Shown here one piece after another: positions 48,334 through 56,578 of a stretch of DNA of 64,000 nucleotides. A model generated the notes under the pieces. The model made no database searches and was not told where the DNA came from. It was given only the letters and a program-made list of their open reading frames with translations. The DNA comes from Bradyrhizobium sp. ISRA464 (lineage in GTDB: Bacteria; Pseudomonadota; Alphaproteobacteria; Rhizobiales; Xanthobacteraceae): contig NZ_CP094526.1 of assembly GCF_029910095.1 (NCBI RefSeq), positions 1,178,001 to 1,242,000 on the forward strand, written 5' to 3'. The position numbers were made by a program, and so were the translations under genes. How positions within the stretch are numbered: position 1 is the first letter of the stretch; every line of letters begins with the position of its first letter.

Positions 48334-49848
48334 ATGACGAGACCAGGCGCCGATCCATCGCCGGATGACATGGCCAAAGCATCGACCGGACGCTTCCATG
48401 GTCTGGCGCCGTTGGTGCTGCTCGCCCTGGCGCTACGCCTCCCGCTGGCGTTCTGGCCCAACATCATCCATCCCGACGAGATCTTCCAATATCTCGAGCC
48501 GGCCTGGCGGCTGCTGGGTCATGACGGCATCGTCACGTGGGAGTGGCGTTACGGTATTCGCGGCTGGTTCCTGCCGACCTTGCTGGCGGGCCCGGTCGCG
48601 TTGGGTGACCTTGTCGCGCCTGATGGCGCAGGGGCCTTCGTCGTGCCTCGTCTAGTTGCCGCGCTCGCATCGGTGTCGATCGTGGTCAGCGCCTGGTTCT
48701 TTGGCGCGCGGGTCTCGCGAGCCCACGCCATCGTCGCGGCCTTCGTCGCCGCTATCTGGTTCGAGTTCATCCTGTTCGCGCCGCATACGTTGAGCGAGCC
48801 CTTGGCGACGGCGCTCATCGTGCCGGCGGCGCTGCTGCTGACCGACGGGCCGTCGCAGCGACGCCTCGTCATCGGCGGGGCCTTGCTTGGTCTCGCCTTC
48901 GTCTGCCGCTTTCAATATGCGCCGGCCATTGCCGTGCTTGCCATCGGGGCGTGCTGGCGGTGCTGGCGAAACGCGATTCCGATGGTGGCCGGCGGGCTGG
49001 TCCTGCTGGCGTTCGCGGCAGTGATCGATCTCGCGCACGGTGTAATCCCGTTTAGTTGGCTGGTCGCCAACGTCGAACAGAACCTGTTGCACGATCGCGC
49101 GGCTGAGTTCGGCGTGACGTCTTGGGTGACCTATCTCGTCAGTTTCTGGGTGGTATGGTCCGTGGCGATCGTGCCGCTGACGTGGGCGATCTGGCGGGGC
49201 TTTCGGCACGCACCGCTCCTGCTCGCAGTAGCGCTCGTGAACCTCGGCTTCCACAGCCTGATTGGGCACAAGGAATACCGCTTCATATTCCTGTCGGTGG
49301 TCCTGCTGATCATAGTGGCGGCGCTGGGATCAGCCGATTGGATCCAGTCGTTGCGTGCGAGACGCGCATGGCGGCCCTGGGCGTTGCCGATGATCACAGG
49401 CGTGTGGGCGCTGCTCTCGGTGCTGCTTGTTGGGGCGAGCCAAGAGACGCGTGACGACTGGATGCGCGGCGTCGGTGCAGCACGCCTGGCGGCAGACCTG
49501 CGCGGTGATCCAGAACTCTGTGGTCTCGCGCTCTACAATCTTCCGTTCCACCTTCTGCCGGGGCGGGAACGACTGTCGGGCCCGTCGCCGCTTTATTCGC
49601 TTCAGCCTCGCGATCCGCTTGTAAAGGGACGCCTCCCGGCCGTGGTCCAGGCGACAAACCCTGCCTTCAACCGAGTCCTCGCGCGCCCGGACTCGGCAGA
49701 CGATCTCCCGGCAGGATTTTCACGGCGCAGTTGCGCCAGAGTCGGCAACGGCGACGCCTGCATCTTTGCCCGAAACGGGACCTGCAGCGCGATACCCGCC
49801 GCGGCGCCATTTACAATCAACGATGTACTAGTGCGGCTCGACTACTAG
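48334..49848 (+). CDS. GT22-like mannosyltransferase, integral membrane (Alg9/PIG-B type)
   Basis: 504 residues with about 10-12 helices. The first luminal-type loop has NIIHPDEIFQYLEPAWRLL, matching the HxDE signature of glycosyltransferase family 22, followed by WEWRYGIRGWFLPTLL. HKEYRFIFLSVVLLII is also a recognised GT22 stretch. It would transfer a sugar from a polyprenyl-linked donor to a glycan or lipid. Acceptor unknown. The start is uncertain: ATG 48334 and ATG 48370 are both possible, and neither has a good ribosome site. No other glycan genes are nearby. Confidence 0.85.
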   Translation: MTRPGADPSPDDMAKASTGRFHGLAPLVLLALALRLPLAFWPNIIHPDEIFQYLEPAWRLLGHDGIVTWEWRYGIRGWFLPTLLAGPVALGDLVAPDGAGAFVVPRLVAALASVSIVVSAWFFGARVSRAHAIVAAFVAAIWFEFILFAPHTLSEPLATALIVPAALLLTDGPSQRRLVIGGALLGLAFVCRFQYAPAIAVLAIGACWRCWRNAIPMVAGGLVLLAFAAVIDLAHGVIPFSWLVANVEQNLLHDRAAEFGVTSWVTYLVSFWVVWSVAIVPLTWAIWRGFRHAPLLLAVALVNLGFHSLIGHKEYRFIFLSVVLLIIVAALGSADWIQSLRARRAWRPWALPMITGVWALLSVLLVGASQETRDDWMRGVGAARLAADLRGDPELCGLALYNLPFHLLPGRERLSGPSPLYSLQPRDPLVKGRLPAVVQATNPAFNRVLARPDSADDLPAGFSRRSCARVGNGDACIFARNGTCSAIPAAAPFTINDVLVRLDY

Positions 49849-49854
49849 AGCATT

Positions 49855-49949
49855 TTCGGTTCTGATTGAATCAGAACCGAAGCTCGAGATTGTTGTTTTG
49901 ACGTGTTTTCTTCGCGCGAACCGGTGTCCACTTCGCTCGAAAGCGCTCT
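49855..49949. repeat. Dispersed intergenic repeat after the GT22 gene
   Basis: TTCGGTTCTGATT-G-AATCAGAACCGAA is a perfect 27-bp hairpin at 49855-49881. The right part (CGCGAACCGGT, CACTTCGCTCGAAAGCGCT) matches the element at 3932-3981. The hairpin may also work as a transcript end signal. Confidence 0.75.
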
Positions 49950-50060
49950 AGTCAGGGGAGATCCGCGGACCAACGCGAATGCACGCTTGATCCCTTGCCT
50001 TGCCCCGGGCTATGGTCCGGCAGGTCTCGCAAGGTGAGGCCAACCCAAGCGACCGAGATC

Positions 50061-50134
50061 GCGGGCGTAGTTCAATGGTAGAACGGCAGCTTCCCAAGCT
50101 GCATACGAGGGTTCGATTCCCTTCGCCCGCTCCA
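50061..50134 (+). tRNA. tRNA-Gly (anticodon CCC)
   Basis: Acceptor stem GCGGGCG pairs with CGCCCGC, D-arm TTCAATGGTAGAA, anticodon stem GCAGC/GCTGC with loop TTCCCAA giving anticodon CCC, T-arm AGGGTTCGATTCCCT, discriminator T, and encoded CCA at 50132-50134. Confidence 0.97.
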
Positions 50135-50248
50135 ACGCTCGTTTTCGTGCATCCAGATCTACGCGTCGGCATTCTGCCGCATCACAGCGTGCTGGTCCCA
50201 GTTAGCGGAAGCTGACTGCCGAGCCGCGTGAAGCTGTCGCGGATATGA

Positions 50249-51268
50249 TCAGCGCCAGCCGAGGGCGGGCGCGATCTGTGTCAAAATCGTTTCGATGACA
50301 TGTGCGTTGTAGGCGACCCCGAGCTGATTGGGGACCGTCAGCAGCAGGGTGTCGGCCTCTGCGATGGCCTCGTCGGCTTTGAGCTGCTCGATGAGCTTGT
50401 CCGGCTCGGCTGCGTAGCTGCGGCCGAAGATTGCACGCGTCTTCTCGTCAATGAAACCGATCTGATCTTCCGCCTGGTCGTTTCCGAAATAGGCGCGATC
50501 GCGGTCGTCGACCAGCGCGAAGATGCTGCGGCTCACGGAGACCCGGGGCTCGCGCGCATGACCGGCCTCCTTCCAGGCCGCACGGTAGGCTCGGATCTGG
50601 GCAGCCTGCTGGACGTGGAAGGCTTCGCCCGTTTCGTCGTTCTTGAGGGTCGAGCTCTGCAGGTTCATGCCGAGCTTCGCCGCCCACACTGCGGTGGCGT
50701 TGGAGCCGGCGCCCCACCAGATGCGGTCGCGCAGACCTTCCGAATGGGGTTCGAGCCGCAGCAGGCCGGGAGGATTGGGAAACATCGGCCGCGGATTCGG
50801 CCGCGCAAAACCCTGTCCGCGCAGCAGGTCGAGGAATATCTCGGCGTGACGCCGCCCCATCTCGGCGTCGGTCTCGCCCTCGGGCGGCTGGTAACCGAAG
50901 TAGCGCCAGCCATCGATCACCTGTTCGGGCGAGCCACGGCTGATGCCGAGTTGCAGCCGGCCGCCGGCGATCAGGTCGGCTGCGCCGGCATCCTCGATCA
51001 TGTACAGCGGGTTCTCGTAACGCATGTCGATCACGGCGGTGCCGATCTCGATGCGGCTGGTTTTGGCTCCGACCGCCGCCAGAAGAGGGAAGGGCGAGGC
51101 AAGCTGGCGGGCGAAGTGATGGACGCGGAAATACGCACCGTCCGCACCCAATTCCTCGGCGGCGACGGCGAGGTCAATGGATTGCAGGAGCGTATCCGCA
51201 GCCGAGCGCGTCTGTGATTGCGGCGAGGGCGTCCAATGCCCGAACGAGAGGAATCCGATCTTCTTCAT
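50249..51268 (-). CDS. LLM-class flavin-dependent oxidoreductase
   Basis: 339 residues from ATG 51268 (MKKIGFLSFGHWTPSPQSQT). Luciferase-like TIM barrel: AAEELGADGAYFRVHHFARQ, FPLLAAVGAKTSRIEIGTAV, GGRLQLGISRGSPEQVIDG. Members use reduced FMN or F420 for oxygenation or dehydrogenation. The substrate is unknown. The 13-codon in-frame extension lacks family support. It converges with tRNA-Gly and is divergent from the Old Yellow Enzyme homologue. Confidence 0.93.
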   Translation of the reverse strand: MKKIGFLSFGHWTPSPQSQTRSAADTLLQSIDLAVAAEELGADGAYFRVHHFARQLASPFPLLAAVGAKTSRIEIGTAVIDMRYENPLYMIEDAGAADLIAGGRLQLGISRGSPEQVIDGWRYFGYQPPEGETDAEMGRRHAEIFLDLLRGQGFARPNPRPMFPNPPGLLRLEPHSEGLRDRIWWGAGSNATAVWAAKLGMNLQSSTLKNDETGEAFHVQQAAQIRAYRAAWKEAGHAREPRVSVSRSIFALVDDRDRAYFGNDQAEDQIGFIDEKTRAIFGRSYAAEPDKLIEQLKADEAIAEADTLLLTVPNQLGVAYNAHVIETILTQIAPALGWR

Positions 51269-51515
51269 ACCGGCAATGTAGTCACGTCCGACGCGGTTTG
51301 CGATCATCGATATGCCGCGACGATGGTGGAAAAGTGTTTACCAACCCACCAAAATTGACTGGAGCTGAGGCCTGGTCGTGGTGCGGATATCCGTCCCTCG
51401 CTCCTCGCATGCATCCAGCTCCTATCGCCTGCGTCGTTGCGCGGCTTGCGGTGAGGCGGCGAGCCGCCTAGCTTTCGGCCATCACTTGCCCGCCAGCACG
51501 CTCCCGCAGGTCCTG

Positions 51516-52682
51516 ATGTCGCAGCCGCTTCTGTTTCAGCCGATCACGCTTCGCGGCGTGACCTCCCGCAACCGTATCCTGATTTCGCCGATGTGCCAGT
51601 ATTCGGCGATCGACGGCCTCGCCAAGGACTGGCATCTCGTGCATCTCGGCAAGTTCGCCCAGGGCGGTGCCGGACTTGTGATGGTCGAGGCTGCCGCGGT
51701 CTCGGCCGAGGGCCGCATCACCCATGGCGACGTCGGAATCTGGAATGACGAGCAGATCGCGCCGCTCGAGCGCATCGCCGCCTTCCTGAAGGACAACGGC
51801 GCCGTGCCGTCGATCCAGCTCGCGCATGCCGGCCGCAAGGCCAGTATGCAGCGCCCGTGGTACGGTAACGCCGTGCTCGATGCGGCCGATCGTGCACGCG
51901 GCGATCTGCCATGGCGGACGGTTGCGCCGAGCGCGATCCCGATGGAGGAGGGCTGGCTGATGCCGCATGCGCTTGAGGTCGACGAGCTGGCCGCCCTCAG
52001 GGAGCAATGGCGTCTCGCCACCTTGCGCGCACTGGAGGCCGGGTTCGAGTTCGTCGAGGTGCATTGCGCGCACGGCTATCTCCTGCACGAATTCCTGTCG
52101 CCGCTGTCGAACCGCCGGACCGACGCCTATGGCGGCGATCGCGACGGGCGCATGCGCTATCCGCTCGAGATCATCGAAACCGTGCGTGCGGCCTGGCCCG
52201 CCGAGCGGCCGCTGTCGGTGCGGATTTCCTCGGTCGACGGCATCGATGGCGGCTTGCAGCTCGACGACCAGATTGCGTTTGCCCGCGAAGCCAAGGCGCG
52301 TGGCGTCGATCTGATCGACTGTTCCTCCGGCGGTCTGCTCGGCTCGGCGACCGCGGCGCGGATTCCGCGCGGCTACGGATTCCAGGTGCCCTATGCCGAT
52401 GAGATCCGCCGCGCTGCCGATGTCGCCACCATTGCGGTCGGGCTGATCCTGCATCCGCAGCAGGCCGAGGACATTCTGGCCAACGCCCATGCCGATGTGA
52501 TCGCGATCGGCCGCGAGGCGCTGTTCGATCCGAACTGGCCGCTGCACGCCGAGCTTGCGCTTGACGGCGGAAGCGGCGAGATTTTTGCGTCCTGGCCGAA
52601 GCAGTATGGCTGGTGGCTGGAACGGCGCGAGCCGGGTCTGCGCAGGCTCGAAGGGCCGCCGCTGCCGTTCCGCAAGGTGTGA
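51516..52682 (+). CDS. NADH:flavin oxidoreductase, Old Yellow Enzyme family (YqjM-like)
   Basis: 388 residues from ATG 51516 (MSQPLLFQPITLRGVTSRNR). YqjM-class features: ISPMCQYSA with the conserved Cys that tunes flavin redox potential, IQLAHAGRKASM with the His pair region, FEFVEVHCAHGYLLHEFLSP, SNRRTDAYGGD, and DVIAIGREALFDPNWP. It reduces activated C=C bonds with NAD(P)H and FMN. The 46-codon upstream frame is noncoding in character. It precedes the DapA-family gene by 23 bp, probably in one operon. Confidence 0.94.
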   Translation: MSQPLLFQPITLRGVTSRNRILISPMCQYSAIDGLAKDWHLVHLGKFAQGGAGLVMVEAAAVSAEGRITHGDVGIWNDEQIAPLERIAAFLKDNGAVPSIQLAHAGRKASMQRPWYGNAVLDAADRARGDLPWRTVAPSAIPMEEGWLMPHALEVDELAALREQWRLATLRALEAGFEFVEVHCAHGYLLHEFLSPLSNRRTDAYGGDRDGRMRYPLEIIETVRAAWPAERPLSVRISSVDGIDGGLQLDDQIAFAREAKARGVDLIDCSSGGLLGSATAARIPRGYGFQVPYADEIRRAADVATIAVGLILHPQQAEDILANAHADVIAIGREALFDPNWPLHAELALDGGSGEIFASWPKQYGWWLERREPGLRRLEGPPLPFRKV

Positions 52683-52705
52683 CCGATCGCAAGGGAGGTT
52701 CTGGC

Positions 52706-53635
52706 ATGACTATTCCGGTACAGCGTCCCTATCGCGGCGTCTTCCCCGTGGCGCCGACCATCTTCGACGCCAACGGCAATCTCGATCTCGACGGGCAGCG
52801 CCGCTGCGTCGATTTCATGATTGATGCCGGCTCCCATGGCATCTGCATCCTCGCCAACTTCTCCGAACAGTTCGTGCTGACCGATGCCGAGCGCGAGACC
52901 GTGATGCATGCGGTGCTCGAACATGTGGCCGGTCGCATTCCGGTGATCGTCACGACGACGCATTTCTCCTCGGCGGTGTGCGCCGCGCGGAGCCGCCAGG
53001 CGGAAGCCGCCGGCGCTGCCATGGTGATGATCATGCCGCCCTATCACGGCGCGACCTTCCGCGTGCCGGAGGGAAGTATCTATGAATTCTATCAAGTCGT
53101 GTCGGATGCCATCAGCATTCCGATCATGATTCAGGACGCGCCGGTCGCGGGCACGCCGCTCTCGGTCGATTTCCTGGCGCGGATGGCCAAGGAACTCGCC
53201 AATATCAGGTACTTCAAGATCGAGGTGCCGATGGCCGCGAACAAGCTGCGTGGCCTGATCGAGAAGGGCGGCAGCGTGATCGAGGGGCCGTGGGATGGCG
53301 AGGAAGCGATCACGCTGATGGCCGATCTCGACGCCGGCGCCACCGGCGCGATGACTGGCGGCGGCTATCCCGACGGCATCCGGCAGATCATGGATCCATT
53401 CTTCGCGGGTCGCCGCGACGAGGCGATGCAGGCCTATGCGCGCTGGCTGCCACTGATCAATTACGAGAACCGCCAATGCGGACTGCAGGCCTGCAAGGTG
53501 CTGATGCGCGAGGGTGGCATCATCAAGTCGGACACGGTCCGGCATCCGCTGCAGCCGCTGCATCCGGCGACGCGCGCCGGCTTGATCGAGATCGCGCGCC
53601 AACTCGATCCGGTCGCGCTGCGCTGGGGCGGCTGA
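52706..53635 (+). CDS. Dihydrodipicolinate synthase/N-acetylneuraminate lyase family aldolase
   Basis: 309 residues from ATG 52706 with AGGGAGG upstream. Class I aldolase TIM barrel: GVFPVAPTIFDANGNLDLDG, MVMIMPPYHGATF (family Tyr region), IPIMIQDAPVAGTPLS and RYFKIEVPM, where the Lys likely forms the Schiff base. The usual DapA GSTGE stretch is replaced by NFSEQF, so it is not lysine biosynthesis. Keto-acid aldolase or dehydratase activity is more likely. It is co-directional with the OYE gene, and its stop abuts the convergent P450 stop. Confidence 0.92.
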   Translation: MTIPVQRPYRGVFPVAPTIFDANGNLDLDGQRRCVDFMIDAGSHGICILANFSEQFVLTDAERETVMHAVLEHVAGRIPVIVTTTHFSSAVCAARSRQAEAAGAAMVMIMPPYHGATFRVPEGSIYEFYQVVSDAISIPIMIQDAPVAGTPLSVDFLARMAKELANIRYFKIEVPMAANKLRGLIEKGGSVIEGPWDGEEAITLMADLDAGATGAMTGGGYPDGIRQIMDPFFAGRRDEAMQAYARWLPLINYENRQCGLQACKVLMREGGIIKSDTVRHPLQPLHPATRAGLIEIARQLDPVALRWGG

Positions 53636-54820
53636 TCACGCCGTCTGACGGCTATGCGTCCCAATCACCGGCAGATCCAGCAGTCCGCGGAACGCCCAGC
53701 CGCCGACCCGCGGCGGCTTGTCCGCCACCAGCCGCAGATTGTTCAGCCGCCCGAAGATCGCGGGCAATGCAACATCGGCTACCATGGCGCGCGAGGCCCA
53801 TGCGCCGGCGCAGAAGTGCGGACCTGCGCCAAACGCGATGCTCTTGCTGGCATCGCGGCGAATATCGAATTTATCGGGCTCGTCGAAATGCTTCTCGTCG
53901 CGGTTCGCCGAGCCGAACATCAGGAACACGCGCTCATTGGTCTCGAAGGCGATGTCGCGGATCGTCCATGGCTTTGCGATCCGCCGCGGCGACATGCCGA
54001 TCGGCGAGATCCAGCGGGCATATTCCTCGAAGGCCTGGAGCCACGGGATGGCGCCGCCCCTCGCCAGTTCGAGCTGATCGGGGTGCGTCAGCAGCGCCCA
54101 CACCGTGCCCGCGATCGCGTCGCGGGGCTCGTTCTGGCCGCCGGAGATCGCGAGCTTGATGTTGGCGCGCACGCTCTCCATCGGCATGTCGGTTTGCAGC
54201 AGCACGCCGAGCAGGCTGAGATTGGGTGTCTTGCGCAGCACCGGGACCATGTCGTCGATCGCGGCATCGATGCCCGAGGTCGCCGCGTGGCAGCGCGCTT
54301 CGACCGCGGGATCGCCGATATAGTTGGCGATGCCGTCGATCATGCCCTGCGACCACGCGTTCATGTCCTGGTAGCGCATGTTGGTGAGGCCGGTGACCGA
54401 CTTCAGGCACTCGGCCGAAAACGGCAGCGCGAAGGCCTGCACGAAGTCGATCACGCCGCCGGGCCTAAATTCGTCAAGAATGCGCGTCGCATGCCCTCCG
54501 AACTGCGCGGTCCAGTGCGATCTCACGGTCTTCGGCGAGATCGCCGGGAAGATCGCCTTGCGCTCGTTCATGTGCGCGTCGCCGTCCTTGCGCATCATGT
54601 TGTGGCCCATCAGCTTGTTCATCAGCCCTTCGGGTTGGTGCGACGAGAACACGTCGATCTGCTTCTCCGAGATGAAGATATCGTCGCGGCTGCACAGCAG
54701 CGTGCTGCCGAGTTGCGGCACGAAGGCGATCGGCGCCTCTCTCCGCATCCGCGCAAGGGTGGGATAGGGATCCTGCCAGAAGGCTGAGACGTCGATGTCG
54801 AAATGCGGCGCGGTGCTCAC
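53636..54820 (-). CDS. Cytochrome P450
   Basis: 394 residues from GTG 54820, which has TTGAGG eight bases upstream; the frame extends 16 codons further. The heme-thiolate motif FGAGPHFCAGAWASR is near residue 340, the K-helix ExxR is in FEEYARWISP, and HMNERKAIFPAIS precedes the C-helix. The I-helix reads LAISGGQNEPRDAIAG, so the usual acid-Thr pair is replaced by Asn-Glu. Soluble class I type; no ferredoxin or reductase gene is adjacent. A LuxR-type gene lies 98 bp upstream in the same direction. Confidence 0.94.
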   Translation of the reverse strand: MSTAPHFDIDVSAFWQDPYPTLARMRREAPIAFVPQLGSTLLCSRDDIFISEKQIDVFSSHQPEGLMNKLMGHNMMRKDGDAHMNERKAIFPAISPKTVRSHWTAQFGGHATRILDEFRPGGVIDFVQAFALPFSAECLKSVTGLTNMRYQDMNAWSQGMIDGIANYIGDPAVEARCHAATSGIDAAIDDMVPVLRKTPNLSLLGVLLQTDMPMESVRANIKLAISGGQNEPRDAIAGTVWALLTHPDQLELARGGAIPWLQAFEEYARWISPIGMSPRRIAKPWTIRDIAFETNERVFLMFGSANRDEKHFDEPDKFDIRRDASKSIAFGAGPHFCAGAWASRAMVADVALPAIFGRLNNLRLVADKPPRVGGWAFRGLLDLPVIGTHSRQTA

Positions 54821-54918
54821 GGCTGTTACCTCAAGGCTCGATCCGCGGGCCAGACTAGGCCGGAGCACGGTCGCTGTCTGTCCCTACGGTTTGGGACAGG
54901 CGCCGTCTGGCCGCTTGA

Positions 54919-55713
54919 TCAGTTCAGCTGGCGGGACGATGCCATCAGGCGCAGCGCGATGGCGAACAGCTCGTTCTGCGAGGAGATGCCGAGCTTGTCA
55001 TAGGCGCGCTTGCGGTAGGTGAGGGCGGAATGCAGGCCGATGCCGAGTTCGGCTGCGATCGCTTCCGAGCTGAGGCCGGACAGGATCCGCAGGCAGACCT
55101 CCTTCTCGCGCCCGGTCAGCATGGCGAAAGACTCGGCGGTCGCAAACAGGGTCTTCAGCCGACCCATCGGATCGATATCCATGGCGTCGCGCTGGAAGTG
55201 ACGGGCCACGGCCGCGGTCACCACCGGCGCGATTGCGGTCAGGCGTGCTATCTGGTCGCGGCTGAAGCGGCCCTGCGCGGTGATCTGGTAGAAGTTGACG
55301 TAGAAACAGGTGTCGTCGACCCAGATCGCGGACGCAAACTTGTCGACGATGTCGGAGTCGTCGAAGAAGATCTTGCGATAGCTGTCACTGTACATGCGGC
55401 GCGCAAAGGTCGGCAGCACGATGGGCGTGGTCAGTGCCTGTCCCCTGAACACCGCATCGCGGTTCGGGTCAGCCTGATGGAAATGCTCGGCATAGGCGAT
55501 GCCGAGGTCGCGCCCGATCGGGATATTGCCGACGTCGAGAAGGCACGCGGCCGACCGCGCGCCTGCAAACGAGAACACCATGCAGTGCCCGACATCGCCG
55601 ACGCGCCGCAGCGCGCCGATCAGCGCCTGCGGGAAACTGTCCCGCCCGATCGCGAGCAGGGCGGGGGTGATGTCGCTGATCGCCGATTGCCTGAAGGCCA
55701 GCTCTGCCTTCAT
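54919..55713 (-). CDS. LuxR family transcriptional regulator
   Basis: 264 residues from ATG 55713, preceded by GGGAGGACACC. The C-terminal GerE/LuxR HTH spans about residues 195-255 (MLTGREKEVCLRILSGLSSE, AIAAELGIGLHSALTYRKRA). The N-terminal 180 residues resemble no acyl-homoserine-lactone domain that I can recognise (FADDSDIVDKF-like segment, WVDDTCFYVNFYQI). It probably controls the P450 downstream. The effector is unknown. Confidence 0.9.
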   Translation of the reverse strand: MKAELAFRQSAISDITPALLAIGRDSFPQALIGALRRVGDVGHCMVFSFAGARSAACLLDVGNIPIGRDLGIAYAEHFHQADPNRDAVFRGQALTTPIVLPTFARRMYSDSYRKIFFDDSDIVDKFASAIWVDDTCFYVNFYQITAQGRFSRDQIARLTAIAPVVTAAVARHFQRDAMDIDPMGRLKTLFATAESFAMLTGREKEVCLRILSGLSSEAIAAELGIGLHSALTYRKRAYDKLGISSQNELFAIALRLMASSRQLN

Positions 55714-55763
55714 GGTGTCCTCCCGGGTCTCTCTCGTTTTCGGGAAGACTATCAGCGACACCG

Positions 55764-56070
55764 GTGATGCGAAAGCGCCCGGCGGAGCGGCTACCGCCGG
55801 TGGCGGGACTTTCGCGTCACGCGCCCCGCGCGGCTGCGTCGCGGCTGACCGGTGCGCAAATACGCGCGGCCCGCGGCATGCTGAATTGGTCGGTGAAATA
55901 TCTGGCCGGGCGAACCGGAATCTCTTCGGCCATCATCCGCCGGCTTGAGGAGTATAATGACATTGCACCCATGCCCGACGAAACGATGGGGGTCCTTCGG
56001 AATACGTTTTCAGATGGGGATCGAATTCTTGTTTTCGCCGGACGGCAAGCCACGTGTCCGACCACGATAA
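55764..56070 (+). pseudogene. Small XRE-type HTH gene with a frameshift
   Basis: An HTH reads LTGAQIRAARGMLNWSVKYL, AGRTGISSAIIRRLEEYND and LRNTFSDG. It then runs out of frame to 56207. In the +1 frame the expected family ending MGIEFLFSPDGKPRVRPR follows, ending at TAA 56068-56070. One extra base (or two missing) near 56012 explains the break. It is divergent from the LuxR gene with 50 bp between starts. The start (ATG 55764 or 55767) is uncertain because family members usually begin near LTGAQ. Confidence 0.75.
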
Positions 56071-56578
56071 GGGCTCTTAATTTTTGTCGTCGGCTCGCTG
56101 GTTGGCTCAGTTCTTGCGATCTCTGTCGATCCAGAGTCAAAGTTCGCGCAAATTTTGCAATCTTTGATCTCGTTGCGGTACAGAAGCGCAGCTCTTTGCG
56201 CGCATGAGGCGATCTAGATTATTTTTTCCTTAACGCACTTATAAGTATTATCTCCGACATTGCTCCCACACGTAAGGCACGGGAACAGACCATGCAGAAC
56301 GCAGTGGTTGCGGTGCGCCAGTCGAGCGTTTCCGGAGCGAGCTCGATGAGGATGAGCGAGACTCCAGCGGGATCGGTTCGAGGTTGCACCAAGCGCTGGC
56401 TTGACCCCGTGGCCCGGCCGCTCCCACGCATCCTTCGCCATCCCTCTCAACCAGGGAGGTGCTCGAGCCGGGCCTGATCGGTCCGCCGCCCAATTCGCTC
56501 GCCCCCCGCTGTGCCGCGCCAAGGCGCATCACACACAAATCCATTCTGCCAATAATTTTCTCAAAGGGTCCCCCAGTC
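56071..56578. other. 508-bp stretch without a convincing gene
   Basis: It lies between the frameshifted XRE gene and the chemoreceptor. The first 180 bp are AT-richer than the window (GATTATTTTTTCCTTAACG). The second half is GC-rich. An in-frame upstream extension of the chemoreceptor crosses it but begins before the signal anchor and shows no protein-like character. No clear promoter, repeat or RNA was recognised. Confidence 0.6.

Noticed and set aside
56459..56578. 40-codon upstream extension of the chemoreceptor
   Set aside because: It is Pro/Arg-rich, and chemoreceptors begin close to the first membrane anchor, as with ATG 56579.
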